A stretch of 41,572 nt of DNA from an uncultured Pirellulaceae bacterium (GTDB lineage Bacteria > Planctomycetota > Planctomycetia > Pirellulales > Pirellulaceae), in contig CALHZT010000159.1 in the NCBI GenBank assembly GCA_938040995.1, positions 1 to 41,572 of the forward strand, given 5' to 3'. Positions within the stretch are counted from its first letter, which is position 1. Every line of letters begins with the position of its first letter. The notes under the pieces are model-generated. The model saw only the letters and a list, made by a program, of their open reading frames with translations, made no database searches and had not been told where the DNA came from. A program made the translations under genes and the position numbers. Of this stretch, positions 33,501-40,956 are shown one piece after another.

Positions 33501-34176
33501 AGTCATCGGTGGAGCTGGCGATGACGATCTGGTCGCCGACTTCCCAGTTAAGTGAACCATCGGCAGCGTTAATGCTGCCGTCATGGTTGCGATCAATCGC
33601 CTGTTCGACAAGAATCTGGTTTGAATTCTGATTGGCAGTCGCGGCCAGACGTGTAAATGTCAACCTTTCTTCGCCGAAAAACTGAAGCCGTCCGCCGCCG
33701 CCAACCATCAGGAAGGCATTATTGTTGTTGACGGTACCCACGCCTTCGATGTTAAACGAGCTGTTAATCTCTTCGCCCGTTAGCGTGATCGTAAAGTCGT
33801 TGGCATCATATCGATTCGCCTCCGTGCCAATCTGGAAAACGCCGCCGCTGTTAACGTGAATCCAGTCGGAAGTCAGCGACTTGTCGACACCAGGCGATTC
33901 TTCCACGTCCAGGATGCCCTGAACGACCAGTTCTTCGGTCACATGACTGGTGCCGGTCAGCGTCACAGTTACCGCCGGTGGAATGATGGCTCGTGTAGTC
34001 GAGTCAGGAACGCCAGCACTCCATGTGTTGGCGTCACCCCAGGCTCCAGACTGGACAGCAGTCGTTACCGCCAAAAGTCGACGCGACTCAAGAGGTTCGA
34101 CACCCAGCCGGTTTGCAGTCTTCTTCCGCTTGTAGCCACTCTTCGTCGATACGATACGCTCGAAAATATTCCACAT
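30520..34176 (-). CDS. Secreted G8-domain CEMIP-like beta-helix protein with nested dockerin
   Basis: This is a 1218-residue exported protein. The N-terminus carries the planctomycete LEPR-XLL-type motif (GVEPLESRRLLAV, 25-37) behind a basic stretch. A G8 domain follows (about 38-170; SGAWGDANTWSAGVPDS). A calcium-loop-like DRNHDGSINAADG is at 195-207, and two dockerin-like units at 272-323 (GDFNLDNIVDAADFTIWQD; DGFGGVDFADYGVWRN) interrupt the homologous region. The beta-helix (about 335-750) has RYPIHWHIAGD, VHGTHNLLIEGVVLHDIHGH and GSEGTGFWFILPRRP, which resemble animal CEMIP/KIAA1199, a protein required for hyaluronan depolymerisation. A jelly-roll-like domain and a charged tail complete it. 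The ATG at 34176 was chosen over a start at 34263. Enzymatic activity is unproven; polysaccharide binding or cleavage is likely from context. Confidence 0.82.
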   Translation of the reverse strand: MWNIFERIVSTKSGYKRKKTANRLGVEPLESRRLLAVTTAVQSGAWGDANTWSAGVPDSTTRAIIPPAVTVTLTGTSHVTEELVVQGILDVEESPGVDKSLTSDWIHVNSGGVFQIGTEANRYDANDFTITLTGEEINSSFNIEGVGTVNNNNAFLMVGGGGRLQFFGEERLTFTRLAATANQNSNQILVEQAIDRNHDGSINAADGSLNWEVGDQIVIASSTDDYRDEDVRFITAISDQGDGTSLITLNTPLNNRHYGEIESYGDPVSLPGDFNLDNIVDAADFTIWQDNLGASDESALNGNGDGFGGVDFADYGVWRNNFGETGQGGGELQIDLRAEVAVLNRNVKIQGLASHDTDNQFGDRNRFNAGVGDGFGGHTMIMASAGQITVDSVQFDRMGQTSRLGRYPIHWHIAGDRSGDILRGASITNSNNRGLTVHGTHNLLIEGVVLHDIHGHGFFMEDGVETGNEFISNIAFGIHKVGRSDAVGQFAPDLNDPFIVDTHDHVGQNGNRFLSSAAYWITNPDNTWVGNVSAGSEGTGFWFILPRRPIGAAATDPQYNGVNASRTNLRQFDFNSSHASPIGLNFDRGSDVELPVGAQLLPFFDGRPYEPPSEPQINNYTAYKHRIGIYHRGEIANFHENLFADNFNSTFLTFTQRVTDSLYVGNSRGNADFSSPVSGHSIYDGAGTLDGNHFAGFAANNAHTFRTHGAERRHTSYVARNTSFEDDGSANNVSVANPNGGANHSEAVGGFSAAAIYDEDGTLTGHVGGGPGSTVVTNNRFFYDSDDIRPPGWNAWVSDDIYALLNFNPVNQSADFRITTPDGDSETESGRNFNTHVKTDNGDYTISFPEGTASVANGFRMLHYIRTGPSSGSTVMRFSNVGNLLAPLGVPRVNSLNALRNSNSSAYAVVNGDLWMNAYSSANQIEFVNVAPSPTTLWQDNSPLSGISQAGSSISVNTVNGSVTGDGSRGNVGAVTLNGSSRFESINAGDLNISPQFQGLQFSFTVDYFIPNGTTLDGPDSVYVQINFNGNNSGSAGFVGLAEAGTGWNTITLTGDVPNGTISATPLIIVADGGFGNAQPNGNGQGVAFYVDDIEFTVGIGAATRLTGAEFPLDTPVKQATRIDSAPVDRETIPELLSDDEPSVLVDWAGAVETRREHGMSSAYLRARKRSQYHDFHVFETTAGMDIQTSVDVGYATTADILLIGNDISQPSVLTQSR

Positions 34177-34551
34177 ATTGAATCCACTTTTTTGAGGTGT
34201 GAATACTGCCGCAAACTGGCCACACGCTCGTTTTTGATAACAACGAACGCTTCTGAATTCCACTATAGGCTTGTAGTATTCTACTCGCTAAGGGAAGAAT
34301 CGACACTTCATGCGCGACTTAGTAAACCAAATTTGTTGAGCGATTGTATTCGGCCCCCTCAGATTGGGTGTATCCGTCCCGAAGGCGGCACCACGTTTCC
34401 ATTGGGCTTTTGCGAAAACGCTACGACGTAAGCAACCGTTCGCCGTATGCTTGCTGCGACCGCCAGCTGGAGTCCCATTGCGCCACACTGAGATTTAAGA
34501 CGCGAACCTCCGTGGCGGCGGCACGAATAAGGTATGAATCAATACCAAGTC
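34177..34551. other. 375-bp intergenic region between G8 and GH117 genes
   Basis: This stretch lies upstream of the G8 gene and downstream of GH117, both on the minus strand. No RNA gene, repeat or well-formed promoter was recognised. A plus-strand frame across 33856-34431 runs mostly antisense to the G8 gene and is not considered real. Confidence 0.5.
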
Positions 34552-35625
34552 CTACTCGTATGTGTGACGTTTGACGAAATGATCTTTAAGCGTTTCGTCT
34601 GCTTCAAAACGTCGGATGTAACCGGTGCCGTTATCATCATCCACGTGATGACAGAGGCCCCAGCGAAGTCCTTCGAGCGGGCCGTTGTCATGATCGGGCG
34701 TGCGGAACAGACCGTTCGCATGGGGAGCGCCCTTGATAACCGCCTGAATCTCAAAGTTGATGCCGTCAGGAGCCCACTGAATCGTGTTCTTCTCGGGACC
34801 ATCCGTCGTGAGCATCGCGGCGATGCCACCGTTGTAATGCCAAACGCAAACTTCGTGACCAGAATTGGTCACAGGATTGTATTCGCTGCGAACGTAGGGG
34901 CCTTCAGGCTGGTCAGCGATGGCAACACCCCATTTCGTCTCGCGCCCACCGAAGAACATCTCTTCGCCCATCGGTTCGCCCTTGTAGTACAGGTAAAACT
35001 TGTTTTGAAAGAACATCAGCGTGGGGTCGTGGACTTTGTGGCTGTCGAAGCTACCCTTCTTTGACACAAGGAAGCGATTGTCTTCGTCACCTTCCCATTC
35101 GCCGTCGGCCGACGTTTTCAGAATCGGGCCGTCGACTTTTCTCCACGGGCCAAACGGCGAATCGGCGACCGCCATCGAAACGTGCTCGAACGATCGTCGA
35201 ACATAGGGATGTTGGACAACCTGATAGACGAGATAGAACTTGCCGTCATGCGCAAGTACTTCGGGCGTGAAGACGCTCCGGTCATCGTAACTTCCTGCCG
35301 GCCCTCGCTCGATGGCGACGGCGTCTTCTTCCCAATGCCAGCCATCCTTGCTCGTGCCATGCCAGACGTCGCACTTGTCCCACGGGAACGTCTTGTTGTC
35401 CAGATCGCCTGAGCCGAAACCGTAACTCTTGCCAACCGACTTGGTGTACCAGACATGATACGTATCATCGACCTGAATCACCGCACTTGGGTCGCGGCGG
35501 ACCGTGTCGGCTTTCTTTTCAGCCAGGTCGCCGGTGATGTCTTTGCTGACGATTTCGCAAAACCATTCCGGGCCTTTGTCCCAGGCCTGGGCTCGAATAC
35601 TGGCGGCGCTAAGTTTCTTGGTCAT
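34552..35625 (-). CDS. GH117 alpha-1,3-L-neoagarooligosaccharide hydrolase
   Basis: This 357-residue five-bladed beta-propeller glycoside hydrolase removes 3,6-anhydro-L-galactose from the non-reducing end of neoagarobiose and neoagaro-oligosaccharides, leaving D-galactose. The N-terminal SxAxxR dimerisation motif of GH117 is present (SAASIR, 6-11). Characteristic blocks are [20 protein letters not shown] (43-62), [12 protein letters not shown] (113-124), [16 protein letters not shown] (191-206), [14 protein letters not shown] (254-267) and [23 protein letters not shown]45, D200 and E258 are candidate active-site acids. No signal peptide is present, so it is predicted cytoplasmic, implying uptake of the disaccharide. 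It follows GH50 copy B by 17 bp and is co-transcribed. This is the most diagnostic gene for agar catabolism in the window. Confidence 0.94.
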   Translation of the reverse strand: MTKKLSAASIRAQAWDKGPEWFCEIVSKDITGDLAEKKADTVRRDPSAVIQVDDTYHVWYTKSVGKSYGFGSGDLDNKTFPWDKCDVWHGTSKDGWHWEEDAVAIERGPAGSYDDRSVFTPEVLAHDGKFYLVYQVVQHPYVRRSFEHVSMAVADSPFGPWRKVDGPILKTSADGEWEGDEDNRFLVSKKGSFDSHKVHDPTLMFFQNKFYLYYKGEPMGEEMFFGGRETKWGVAIADQPEGPYVRSEYNPVTNSGHEVCVWHYNGGIAAMLTTDGPEKNTIQWAPDGINFEIQAVIKGAPHANGLFRTPDHDNGPLEGLRWGLCHHVDDDNGTGYIRRFEADETLKDHFVKRHTYE

Positions 35626-35642
35626 GGGGTAAGTCTTTCCTT

Positions 35643-37961
35643 TTACTTCTGGTCAGCAACCTGCCCATAGGCTTTTTCGTACAGGTCCTTGTTGAATGCT
35701 TTGGCGGCGTCAACCAGTGGTTTGTAAGGAATGTCTGCGACCGTCACAAAGCCAATCGGGTAATTTTCTCCATCGTGCGGCCGACCGGTAACCGGCGAGT
35801 CCAGATACTGGAACCAGTGAGCGCCGACGAAATACGGGTTCTCGATGACGGACTGCATATAAGCCGTATACATCGCGGCTCGATCCTGCTGGTCGGCTGC
35901 GTGAATGATTCCCGAATGGAAGTAGCCGGTATCATTCGAACCCATATGCCATTCGCCAATGATGCTGGGCTTGTCGACGTGCGGGAGAAAGTCCCAAACC
36001 CGTTTGCCCAGCTGCTCGTGGTAAAAGTTGTAGCTCATCATGTCGCAGTACTTTGACGCCGCCTGGCGACTTTCGGCGGTCAATGCCCACGGAGCCATTC
36101 GGCAACCGAGATACATATGGTTCGGCATCACCTCAGCCAGCGCGTCATGGACGATGCGGAAGTATCCATCGCAGTACATCTGGGAAAGCTCAGAAAAGTC
36201 GTTGAGCATCTCCGGATCTTCATACTTTTCCTGCCTGGGAAAACCGGCAGCGAACGCATCCCACGATTCGACGTCTGTCCCCCACGCTTCATTAAGTTTG
36301 GCGGAGTCGCCGTATTTCGATTTCAGCTTTTCGACCCAGGCCGCTTTTAATGGCGACTCAGACGCATTCAGCGCCAAGCCGTTAATGACAATTCCGAAGC
36401 GGTGAGAGGGCGAATTCATATTCCCCCACGACTTTTCATTGTCGACAAAGACACCAACGCACCACGGATTGTTTTGCACTTCATCAGCGATGACCTTCAC
36501 TGTCGCCTTGGCACGGCGCTCGAACTCAGGATCAAACACATCGGGCATCGGACCCCAGTAGTCGTGACCGGAACTGACGGTTTTGAATTCGCCAATGATC
36601 CAGCCGTTGGCGAAATACGGCAGCCGATTCATCTGGTAATACGAAGCGTCCGTCCAGTTGCCGGTGCAGGTAAAGCCCCAATCCTTGAATCGCTTGATAG
36701 TGATGTCTCGCCAGTTTGCCATGATCTCATCGTTGGTCTTGCCTCCATATTTGCGTTCGAGGTTCGCACGATAAAAAGTGAACACCTCACCGTGTCGAAT
36801 CGGACCGATGTGTGCTTCGCGGCGGTAACCATAGTGCTTTGCCAGCGGGTCGCTGTATTCAGGCAGCCACGTAAAGAACTTTCGGCGTTCCGGGTAAGCC
36901 ACGTGAGCCGTTGCCCGGGCTTCATCCGACGATGGCTTGATGTCGAGCGAGTCTTCGGGGGTGACGTCTTCTGGATCGCGGTAGCGGACTGAATCATCAC
37001 GAAAATCTACGCCCGTAAAAGTCGACGTATTCGACATGCGTACGTTCGCGATCCCGGTCGCGTAGTAGAGGTAGCCGTCTGGATCGACCATCGTCCAACG
37101 ATCGCCAATCTTTTCAGTACGGAAAAAGCCAGTCGCCTTGAGCTTGGGGCCTTTTTTCCACCCGCCATATTGGCTGCGATCATCCGACCAGCCGCCTGCA
37201 TTCAATTCGGCAAGCTCCGCCTCAGTGCGACGTTGCAGGTCCTCGGCGTCTTTGACTTTGCCATCAAAATCGACAGCCGTACTTTGACCAAACTCATCGA
37301 CGAGTTTCTCGTAGTAGTTTTCCTTTACGGGTGGATTGGTGACGAACTTCAGGTTATCGAACACCAATACGTCCGGATCGGCACCGTCACGAACAAAAAA
37401 CTCAATCAACTTGATCTTCGAACAGTCGCCTTTCTGTTTCAGGCCGGCAACGACCATCTTCGTGCCAACGCCCTCGAGCGATTGCGGGTCTTCGCGAAGT
37501 CCCCGGTCGGTATCCACATATTCACCAACGAGTTCGAAGTAGTAAGTCGTCGGTCCGCCTTTGGGAACGCAGATCATGCGGTTCAAATGGACTCCGTCGT
37601 TGGCTGTGATCCGGCAATAAAGCACGATCGACGAAGGGCCCGTGTTCGTTGCGTCGAAAGACAGTCGATATGCTTTCAACCCACTGCAATCCCACGGCTC
37701 TTTCGCCTGGAACTTGATGCTCGAGAAACCCCGATCTACCGGAAATGCGACTTGCAATGCGCGACTGCCTTCGGTCACGCCATCGCCAGTTACCAGGCTG
37801 ACCTCAACACCGTCGACTCCGACGGAATCGTCGATCGCATCCATCTCAAAGGAATGGACCGCGATTGAATCTTCGCCGTATGTCACGTTGGCGGTGATCG
37901 CGGCAAGGAGTAACAGGAAGCCAAAAGAAACAGTTCGTTTGCGGGTAGAGTTGTTTGCCAT
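35643..37961 (-). CDS. GH50 beta-agarase (copy B)
   Basis: This is a secreted GH50 enzyme of about 772 residues. The ATG at 37961 has an AAGG ribosome site 7 nt upstream and starts a good signal peptide ([20 protein letters not shown], then cleavage near YGE); an in-frame start at 38009 would bury it. After an N-terminal beta-sandwich (about 35-210) the barrel begins at [20 protein letters not shown] (264-283). The acid/base is probably E509 in [10 protein letters not shown] and the nucleophile E670 in [30 protein letters not shown] is also conserved with copy A. The copies are similar over the barrel but differ in the N-terminal domain and in loop inserts, suggesting different product or chain-length preference. 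It heads a two-gene operon with GH117, the direct consumer of its product. Confidence 0.92.
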   Translation of the reverse strand: MANNSTRKRTVSFGFLLLLAAITANVTYGEDSIAVHSFEMDAIDDSVGVDGVEVSLVTGDGVTEGSRALQVAFPVDRGFSSIKFQAKEPWDCSGLKAYRLSFDATNTGPSSIVLYCRITANDGVHLNRMICVPKGGPTTYYFELVGEYVDTDRGLREDPQSLEGVGTKMVVAGLKQKGDCSKIKLIEFFVRDGADPDVLVFDNLKFVTNPPVKENYYEKLVDEFGQSTAVDFDGKVKDAEDLQRRTEAELAELNAGGWSDDRSQYGGWKKGPKLKATGFFRTEKIGDRWTMVDPDGYLYYATGIANVRMSNTSTFTGVDFRDDSVRYRDPEDVTPEDSLDIKPSSDEARATAHVAYPERRKFFTWLPEYSDPLAKHYGYRREAHIGPIRHGEVFTFYRANLERKYGGKTNDEIMANWRDITIKRFKDWGFTCTGNWTDASYYQMNRLPYFANGWIIGEFKTVSSGHDYWGPMPDVFDPEFERRAKATVKVIADEVQNNPWCVGVFVDNEKSWGNMNSPSHRFGIVINGLALNASESPLKAAWVEKLKSKYGDSAKLNEAWGTDVESWDAFAAGFPRQEKYEDPEMLNDFSELSQMYCDGYFRIVHDALAEVMPNHMYLGCRMAPWALTAESRQAASKYCDMMSYNFYHEQLGKRVWDFLPHVDKPSIIGEWHMGSNDTGYFHSGIIHAADQQDRAAMYTAYMQSVIENPYFVGAHWFQYLDSPVTGRPHDGENYPIGFVTVADIPYKPLVDAAKAFNKDLYEKAYGQVADQK

Positions 37962-38002
37962 TTTTGCCTTCGATACTGAAATTGACCGGTTCTCGCGCGT
38001 GT

Positions 38003-38017
38003 TCGCCAAGTTGGCGA
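38003..38017. promoter_or_regulatory. Palindromic operator candidate in the GH50B-GH117 leader
   Basis: TCGCCAAGTTGGCGA has perfect 7-bp arms around one base and lies 41 bp upstream of the GH50 copy B ATG. Its core GCCAA-G-TTGGC matches the palindrome before GntR paralog C apart from the central base. Binding there would control the agarase-neoagarobiose hydrolase operon. Confidence 0.45.
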
Positions 38018-38123
38018 GATACGTGGAGTCGCTGTTTTTTACGGCTGAAATTCAGAGGGCCAGCTTGCGAGTTCCACAGAGCGTTTTCGGGATTCTATCT
38101 GATCCACTTTCGAGTTTCCACTG

Positions 38124-38144
38124 CCGATGAGGTGACGTCATCGG
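38124..38144. promoter_or_regulatory. Interrupted palindrome upstream of GH50 copy B
   Basis: CCGATGA and TCATCGG form perfect 7-bp arms around a 7-bp spacer, with TGACGTCA nested at 38133-38140. It lies about 160 bp upstream of the GH50B start and could be an activator site. No independent support is available. Confidence 0.3.
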
Positions 38145-38548
38145 TTTAGAGCAATTCTGAGGTTATCGTTCGCCAATGTAGTCAAGTCCTGCAATTGAAC
38201 GCGCCGCCTTGACACAATTGGCAGAACTATTGGCAATCGCGCGGCTTCGTTCATCACCATTGCTTCGGCGAGCGGGAAGGTCTTGCTGGAGACGATTTAT
38301 TGCCGCCGTTTGCCTGACTTCGGTCGCTCGCCCCAAGCAACCCTCCTCCGACGCAGTGGTGTCATGCGAAGAATGAGCAGGGCATACCACGTGTCGCCTG
38401 AGGAGGGTCGGAGCCTTAGCGACGGGGAGGAGCGGCCATACGCGTCGATGTATCTGCAACTGTTCAGGTCCGTTCTGGGCAACGTAAAATCCGCTGCAAG
38501 GCCAACTTTACAACACCACAGCGTCAACCTGAAACAGGCACGAAAAAC

Positions 38549-38690
38549 GTAACCGTTCACGGATATTTACGTCTCCCCGGGTTCGAGAGGGTCAGGCACA
38601 AATTTTCGGCGTTCGTCCGCAAAGCGATATAAGTCAGTTTGCCGCCGAAAAAATTGAGCCAGACCCTTGCCCGCATGAACGGTTACCAAA
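38549..38690 (-). repeat. REP-like palindromic element, type A (contains copy 2 of the dispersed repeat)
   Basis: The element is bounded by the perfect 11-bp inverted repeat GTAACCGTTCA (38549-38559) and TGAACGGTTAC (38676-38686). Inner segments also pair imperfectly (GGGTCAGGCACAAATTTTCG on the left against the right arm read backwards). The right arm (38630-38690) is the near-identical inverted copy of 4747-4806. It sits between the PDZ gene and GH50 copy B. This is the structure of a REPIN or small MITE. Confidence 0.7.
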
Positions 38691-38767
38691 AAACAGCCTC
38701 GCCCGGAGAGGACGAGGCTGCAAATCACGAACACAGTCGCGACTGGATGGATTCCTGATCTACAAAG

Positions 38768-39814
38768 CTATGCTTCGTTACCGTCGTCCTCGACGGGAGC
38801 ATTGCGTTTGTGAAGCTGATCAATTCGCTTCATCATCTCTTCCATTTGTCGATTCATTTCGTCGAATCGCTCATTCATTCGTGGCCACGGCACGTCAATG
38901 TTCAGATCATCGATGTTTGGAATCTCCTTGAAGTGTTCCTTCATCTGCTTTTGAATGATTGCCTCGATGCCTCCGTTACCGAGATCTTTCATCTCAATCT
39001 GAAGGCTGTTGTCCTTGAGCATCGACTCGACTTCGCCACGAGCATCCTCTGGCAGCATGTCAAGCTTGCCCTCGGTTGTCTCCCAGCTGGACTTTCCTTG
39101 CTTGACTTTGACCTTTGCAGGACCAGCACCATCGCGCTCAACACTGATTTCCATGCCATTAGCCAGGATCTTTGACTGACTCAGACTCTGATGCATCTGG
39201 ATACCGGGGCCGAGAAACTTGAACTTCAAATTCTGCTGGCCACGTGGCTGCGCGCCGTTTTCCAGCTTCTTGATCCAGCCCCTGATGTTGTCGAGGTCGC
39301 CCAGCTTCTCTCCGTCAAACTTGATCTGTGGCGCCTGATTCGCCACGCGATACTCCCACGGACGCTCGACGGCTGTCACCATCTTCGTGACCTCGTCACC
39401 ATGATGCATCCACTTCATTTCGATCGGTTTGTCACCGGCAGCCGCCACTGCAGCAACCAGGTCTTCGAGGGTGCCGAGCTTTCGGTCTCCCGCGCTGACG
39501 AGGATGTCATGCTTTTCAATTCCGACGTCAAACGCCGGGCTTGCCGGCATTACCTGCCGTACGAGTAGCCCGATTCCCTGAGGAAGATCCACGTGAGCCC
39601 GAAGAGCATCGTCGACAGGATCGCATCCGACTCCAATCCACTTCGCACCTGTCGCGGGCGCGGCACCTGTATCATCAATGAGCGCCTGACCATCCACCTG
39701 AATGCCCGGCGCATCATCGCCAAGCTCGTCGACTTCGACGCGTGCATCCTGAGCCCACGCCGCAGCCGCGATACCAACGCACACTGCCGATTTTAGAAAT
39801 GCATGTTTCAACAT
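38768..39814 (-). CDS. Exported PDZ-domain protein
   Basis: This 348-residue protein has a signal peptide (about 1-21, LKSAVCVGIAAAAWAQ). An acidic linker is followed by one PDZ domain (about residues 55-150; GIGLLVRQVMPASPAFDVGI with EKHDILVSAGDRKL). The central region is without known motifs. The C-terminal helical segment (NERFDEMNRQMEEMMKRIDQ) is probably a coiled coil. No serine-protease triad is visible, so it is not a DegP/DegS protease by itself. The ATG at 39814 was chosen because it starts the signal peptide. It follows the sigma/anti-sigma pair on the same strand after 246 bp and may be part of, or a target of, that envelope-stress module. Confidence 0.75.
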   Translation of the reverse strand: MLKHAFLKSAVCVGIAAAAWAQDARVEVDELGDDAPGIQVDGQALIDDTGAAPATGAKWIGVGCDPVDDALRAHVDLPQGIGLLVRQVMPASPAFDVGIEKHDILVSAGDRKLGTLEDLVAAVAAAGDKPIEMKWMHHGDEVTKMVTAVERPWEYRVANQAPQIKFDGEKLGDLDNIRGWIKKLENGAQPRGQQNLKFKFLGPGIQMHQSLSQSKILANGMEISVERDGAGPAKVKVKQGKSSWETTEGKLDMLPEDARGEVESMLKDNSLQIEMKDLGNGGIEAIIQKQMKEHFKEIPNIDDLNIDVPWPRMNERFDEMNRQMEEMMKRIDQLHKRNAPVEDDGNEA

Positions 39815-39961
39815 TGAAAAATGACTCCGTAGATAGAACTGCAATAAACGTATTTAACAAAACTAACCGACGCCCCCGTTCGGGAGATCGAATTTTCGCT
39901 CCGGGCTTTTGAACCGGCTTTCCAAATCAAACCTGGTGCATTGCGACATCTTAATTTCAGG

Positions 39962-40028
39962 GTAGTGGACGAGGAAACGAGTCCGTTTTTTGCGTATATC
40001 TCACGGGACTCGTGGCCTCTTCCACTAC
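39962..40028. repeat. Long intergenic hairpin, type C
   Basis: Two arms of about 24 bp, beginning GTAGTGGA (39962) and ending TCCACTAC (40028), pair at about 20 positions around a loop of about 19 nt that contains a T-run. It lies between the anti-sigma gene and the PDZ gene. It could terminate or attenuate the transcript coming from the sigma operon, or be a dispersed palindromic element. Confidence 0.55.
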
Positions 40029-40060
40029 AGCTAACCCTAACTCTGAGTTGTCACGCAGTA

Positions 40061-40909
40061 CTAGTAGGAAAGCTGTTCAGCTGGAACGAATTTGACTTCT
40101 TCGTAGGGAATGACGAACTGCCGCCCGTCACTGGTTCGTACGGGTATCCAGCCGCGTTCCGATTGAACCTCGGCTCCAAGGTTCCGAAATGACTGTTGCA
40201 CGGAACGCGGAACCAGTCCACCTCGATCCCAAAAATTCTGATCTTGAACGAAAACCGTGCTTGCACCGTCCGCCGTTTGCCTGTTTCCGGCATTTCTAAG
40301 CCCGTGATCAGCCACTCGGGGCTGTCTCGGCGTATTGGCGAATAGTTGGCCCGTCTCTTGTCGCCCTGCTGGCACGGAACCATCACCAGCCAACGGGACA
40401 GCCGCAGGTAAACCCTCCGGCCCGCCGCCACTCACACCGGCATCCTCCCATGGACTGCCGACTTGCATGCCAACAAAGAAAGCCACGGCCAAACCAGCCG
40501 CCAACATCCAGAACGATTGCGTTGGAGCACTTCTGCGCTCATTGCCATTGCCATTGCCATTGCCTCTGAGCTGAACCATCGGCCGTTGATCTTCTTCGCG
40601 ATCGCCGCTCTGGACATTCTGTGAACCAGGCGAAGTACCAGCTTCGGTATCACCTGCCAAAGCACGGCCCATGCCCAGATCTCCGGCAATGCCTGGGGAT
40701 GAATCTGCAAACGCGGCACGCAACGCCTGGTCTTCCAGAAACATCAATGCACATCGACGCCAATCATCAACATCCGAGCGCGCATCCAGTTGTTGAAGCA
40801 GCTCACGTCGTCTTGTTCGACTTAATTCACCGTCCACCAGCGCCATGAGCGCGCGATCGGGGACAGGCGAGAACTCTCCATCGTTTGTATCTTCTTTTTG
40901 GTAGTTCAT
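40061..40909 (-). CDS. RseA-like membrane anti-sigma factor candidate
   Basis: This 282-residue protein is predicted to hold the ECF sigma factor encoded just upstream at the inner membrane. The cytosolic N-terminus (about 18-68; LMALVDGELSRTRRRELLQQ then DDWRRCALMFLEDQALR) resembles the RseA/MucA sigma-binding domain and lacks the zinc HxxxCxxC motif. A single transmembrane span lies at about 133-150 (FWMLAAGLAVAFFVGMQV), followed by a periplasmic region of about 130 residues. A GNGNGNGN stretch at 116-123 is encoded by a hexanucleotide repeat. The ATG at 40909 is 47 bp after the sigma stop; a longer frame reaching 41080 overlaps the sigma gene and is not preferred. Confidence 0.72.
   Translation of the reverse strand: MNYQKEDTNDGEFSPVPDRALMALVDGELSRTRRRELLQQLDARSDVDDWRRCALMFLEDQALRAAFADSSPGIAGDLGMGRALAGDTEAGTSPGSQNVQSGDREEDQRPMVQLRGNGNGNGNERRSAPTQSFWMLAAGLAVAFFVGMQVGSPWEDAGVSGGGPEGLPAAVPLAGDGSVPAGRQETGQLFANTPRQPRVADHGLRNAGNRQTADGASTVFVQDQNFWDRGGLVPRSVQQSFRNLGAEVQSERGWIPVRTSDGRQFVIPYEEVKFVPAEQLSY
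40541..40564. repeat. Hexanucleotide tandem repeat (ATTGCC)4
   Basis: Four perfect copies of ATTGCC lie inside the anti-sigma gene and encode the Gly-Asn stretch on the minus strand. Because the unit is six bases, slippage would change linker length in steps of two residues without a frameshift. Confidence 0.85.
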
Positions 40910-40956
40910 TTCAAAAATCCGCAATGACCATTCACAAATGTGTGAACTGCCTTGTT

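Larger units (their letters stand above)
37962..38767. other. 806-bp intergenic region upstream of GH50 copy B
   Basis: It contains two palindromes near GH50 copy B (38003-38017 and 38124-38144) and a REP-like element (38549-38690). Between them, frames of 89-98 codons occur on both strands (38163-38459 minus; 38283-38552 plus) with no recognised domain or ribosome site. This middle part may be decayed coding sequence. Confidence 0.5.

Noticed and set aside
33856-34431. Plus-strand 191-codon frame
   Set aside because: It is mostly antisense to the start of the G8 gene, whose LEPR-XLL and G8 motifs leave no doubt about the coding strand.
38163-38552. Short overlapping frames on both strands upstream of GH50 copy B
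   Set aside because: Neither strand shows a domain, signal peptide or ribosome site; decayed sequence is possible but cannot be shown.
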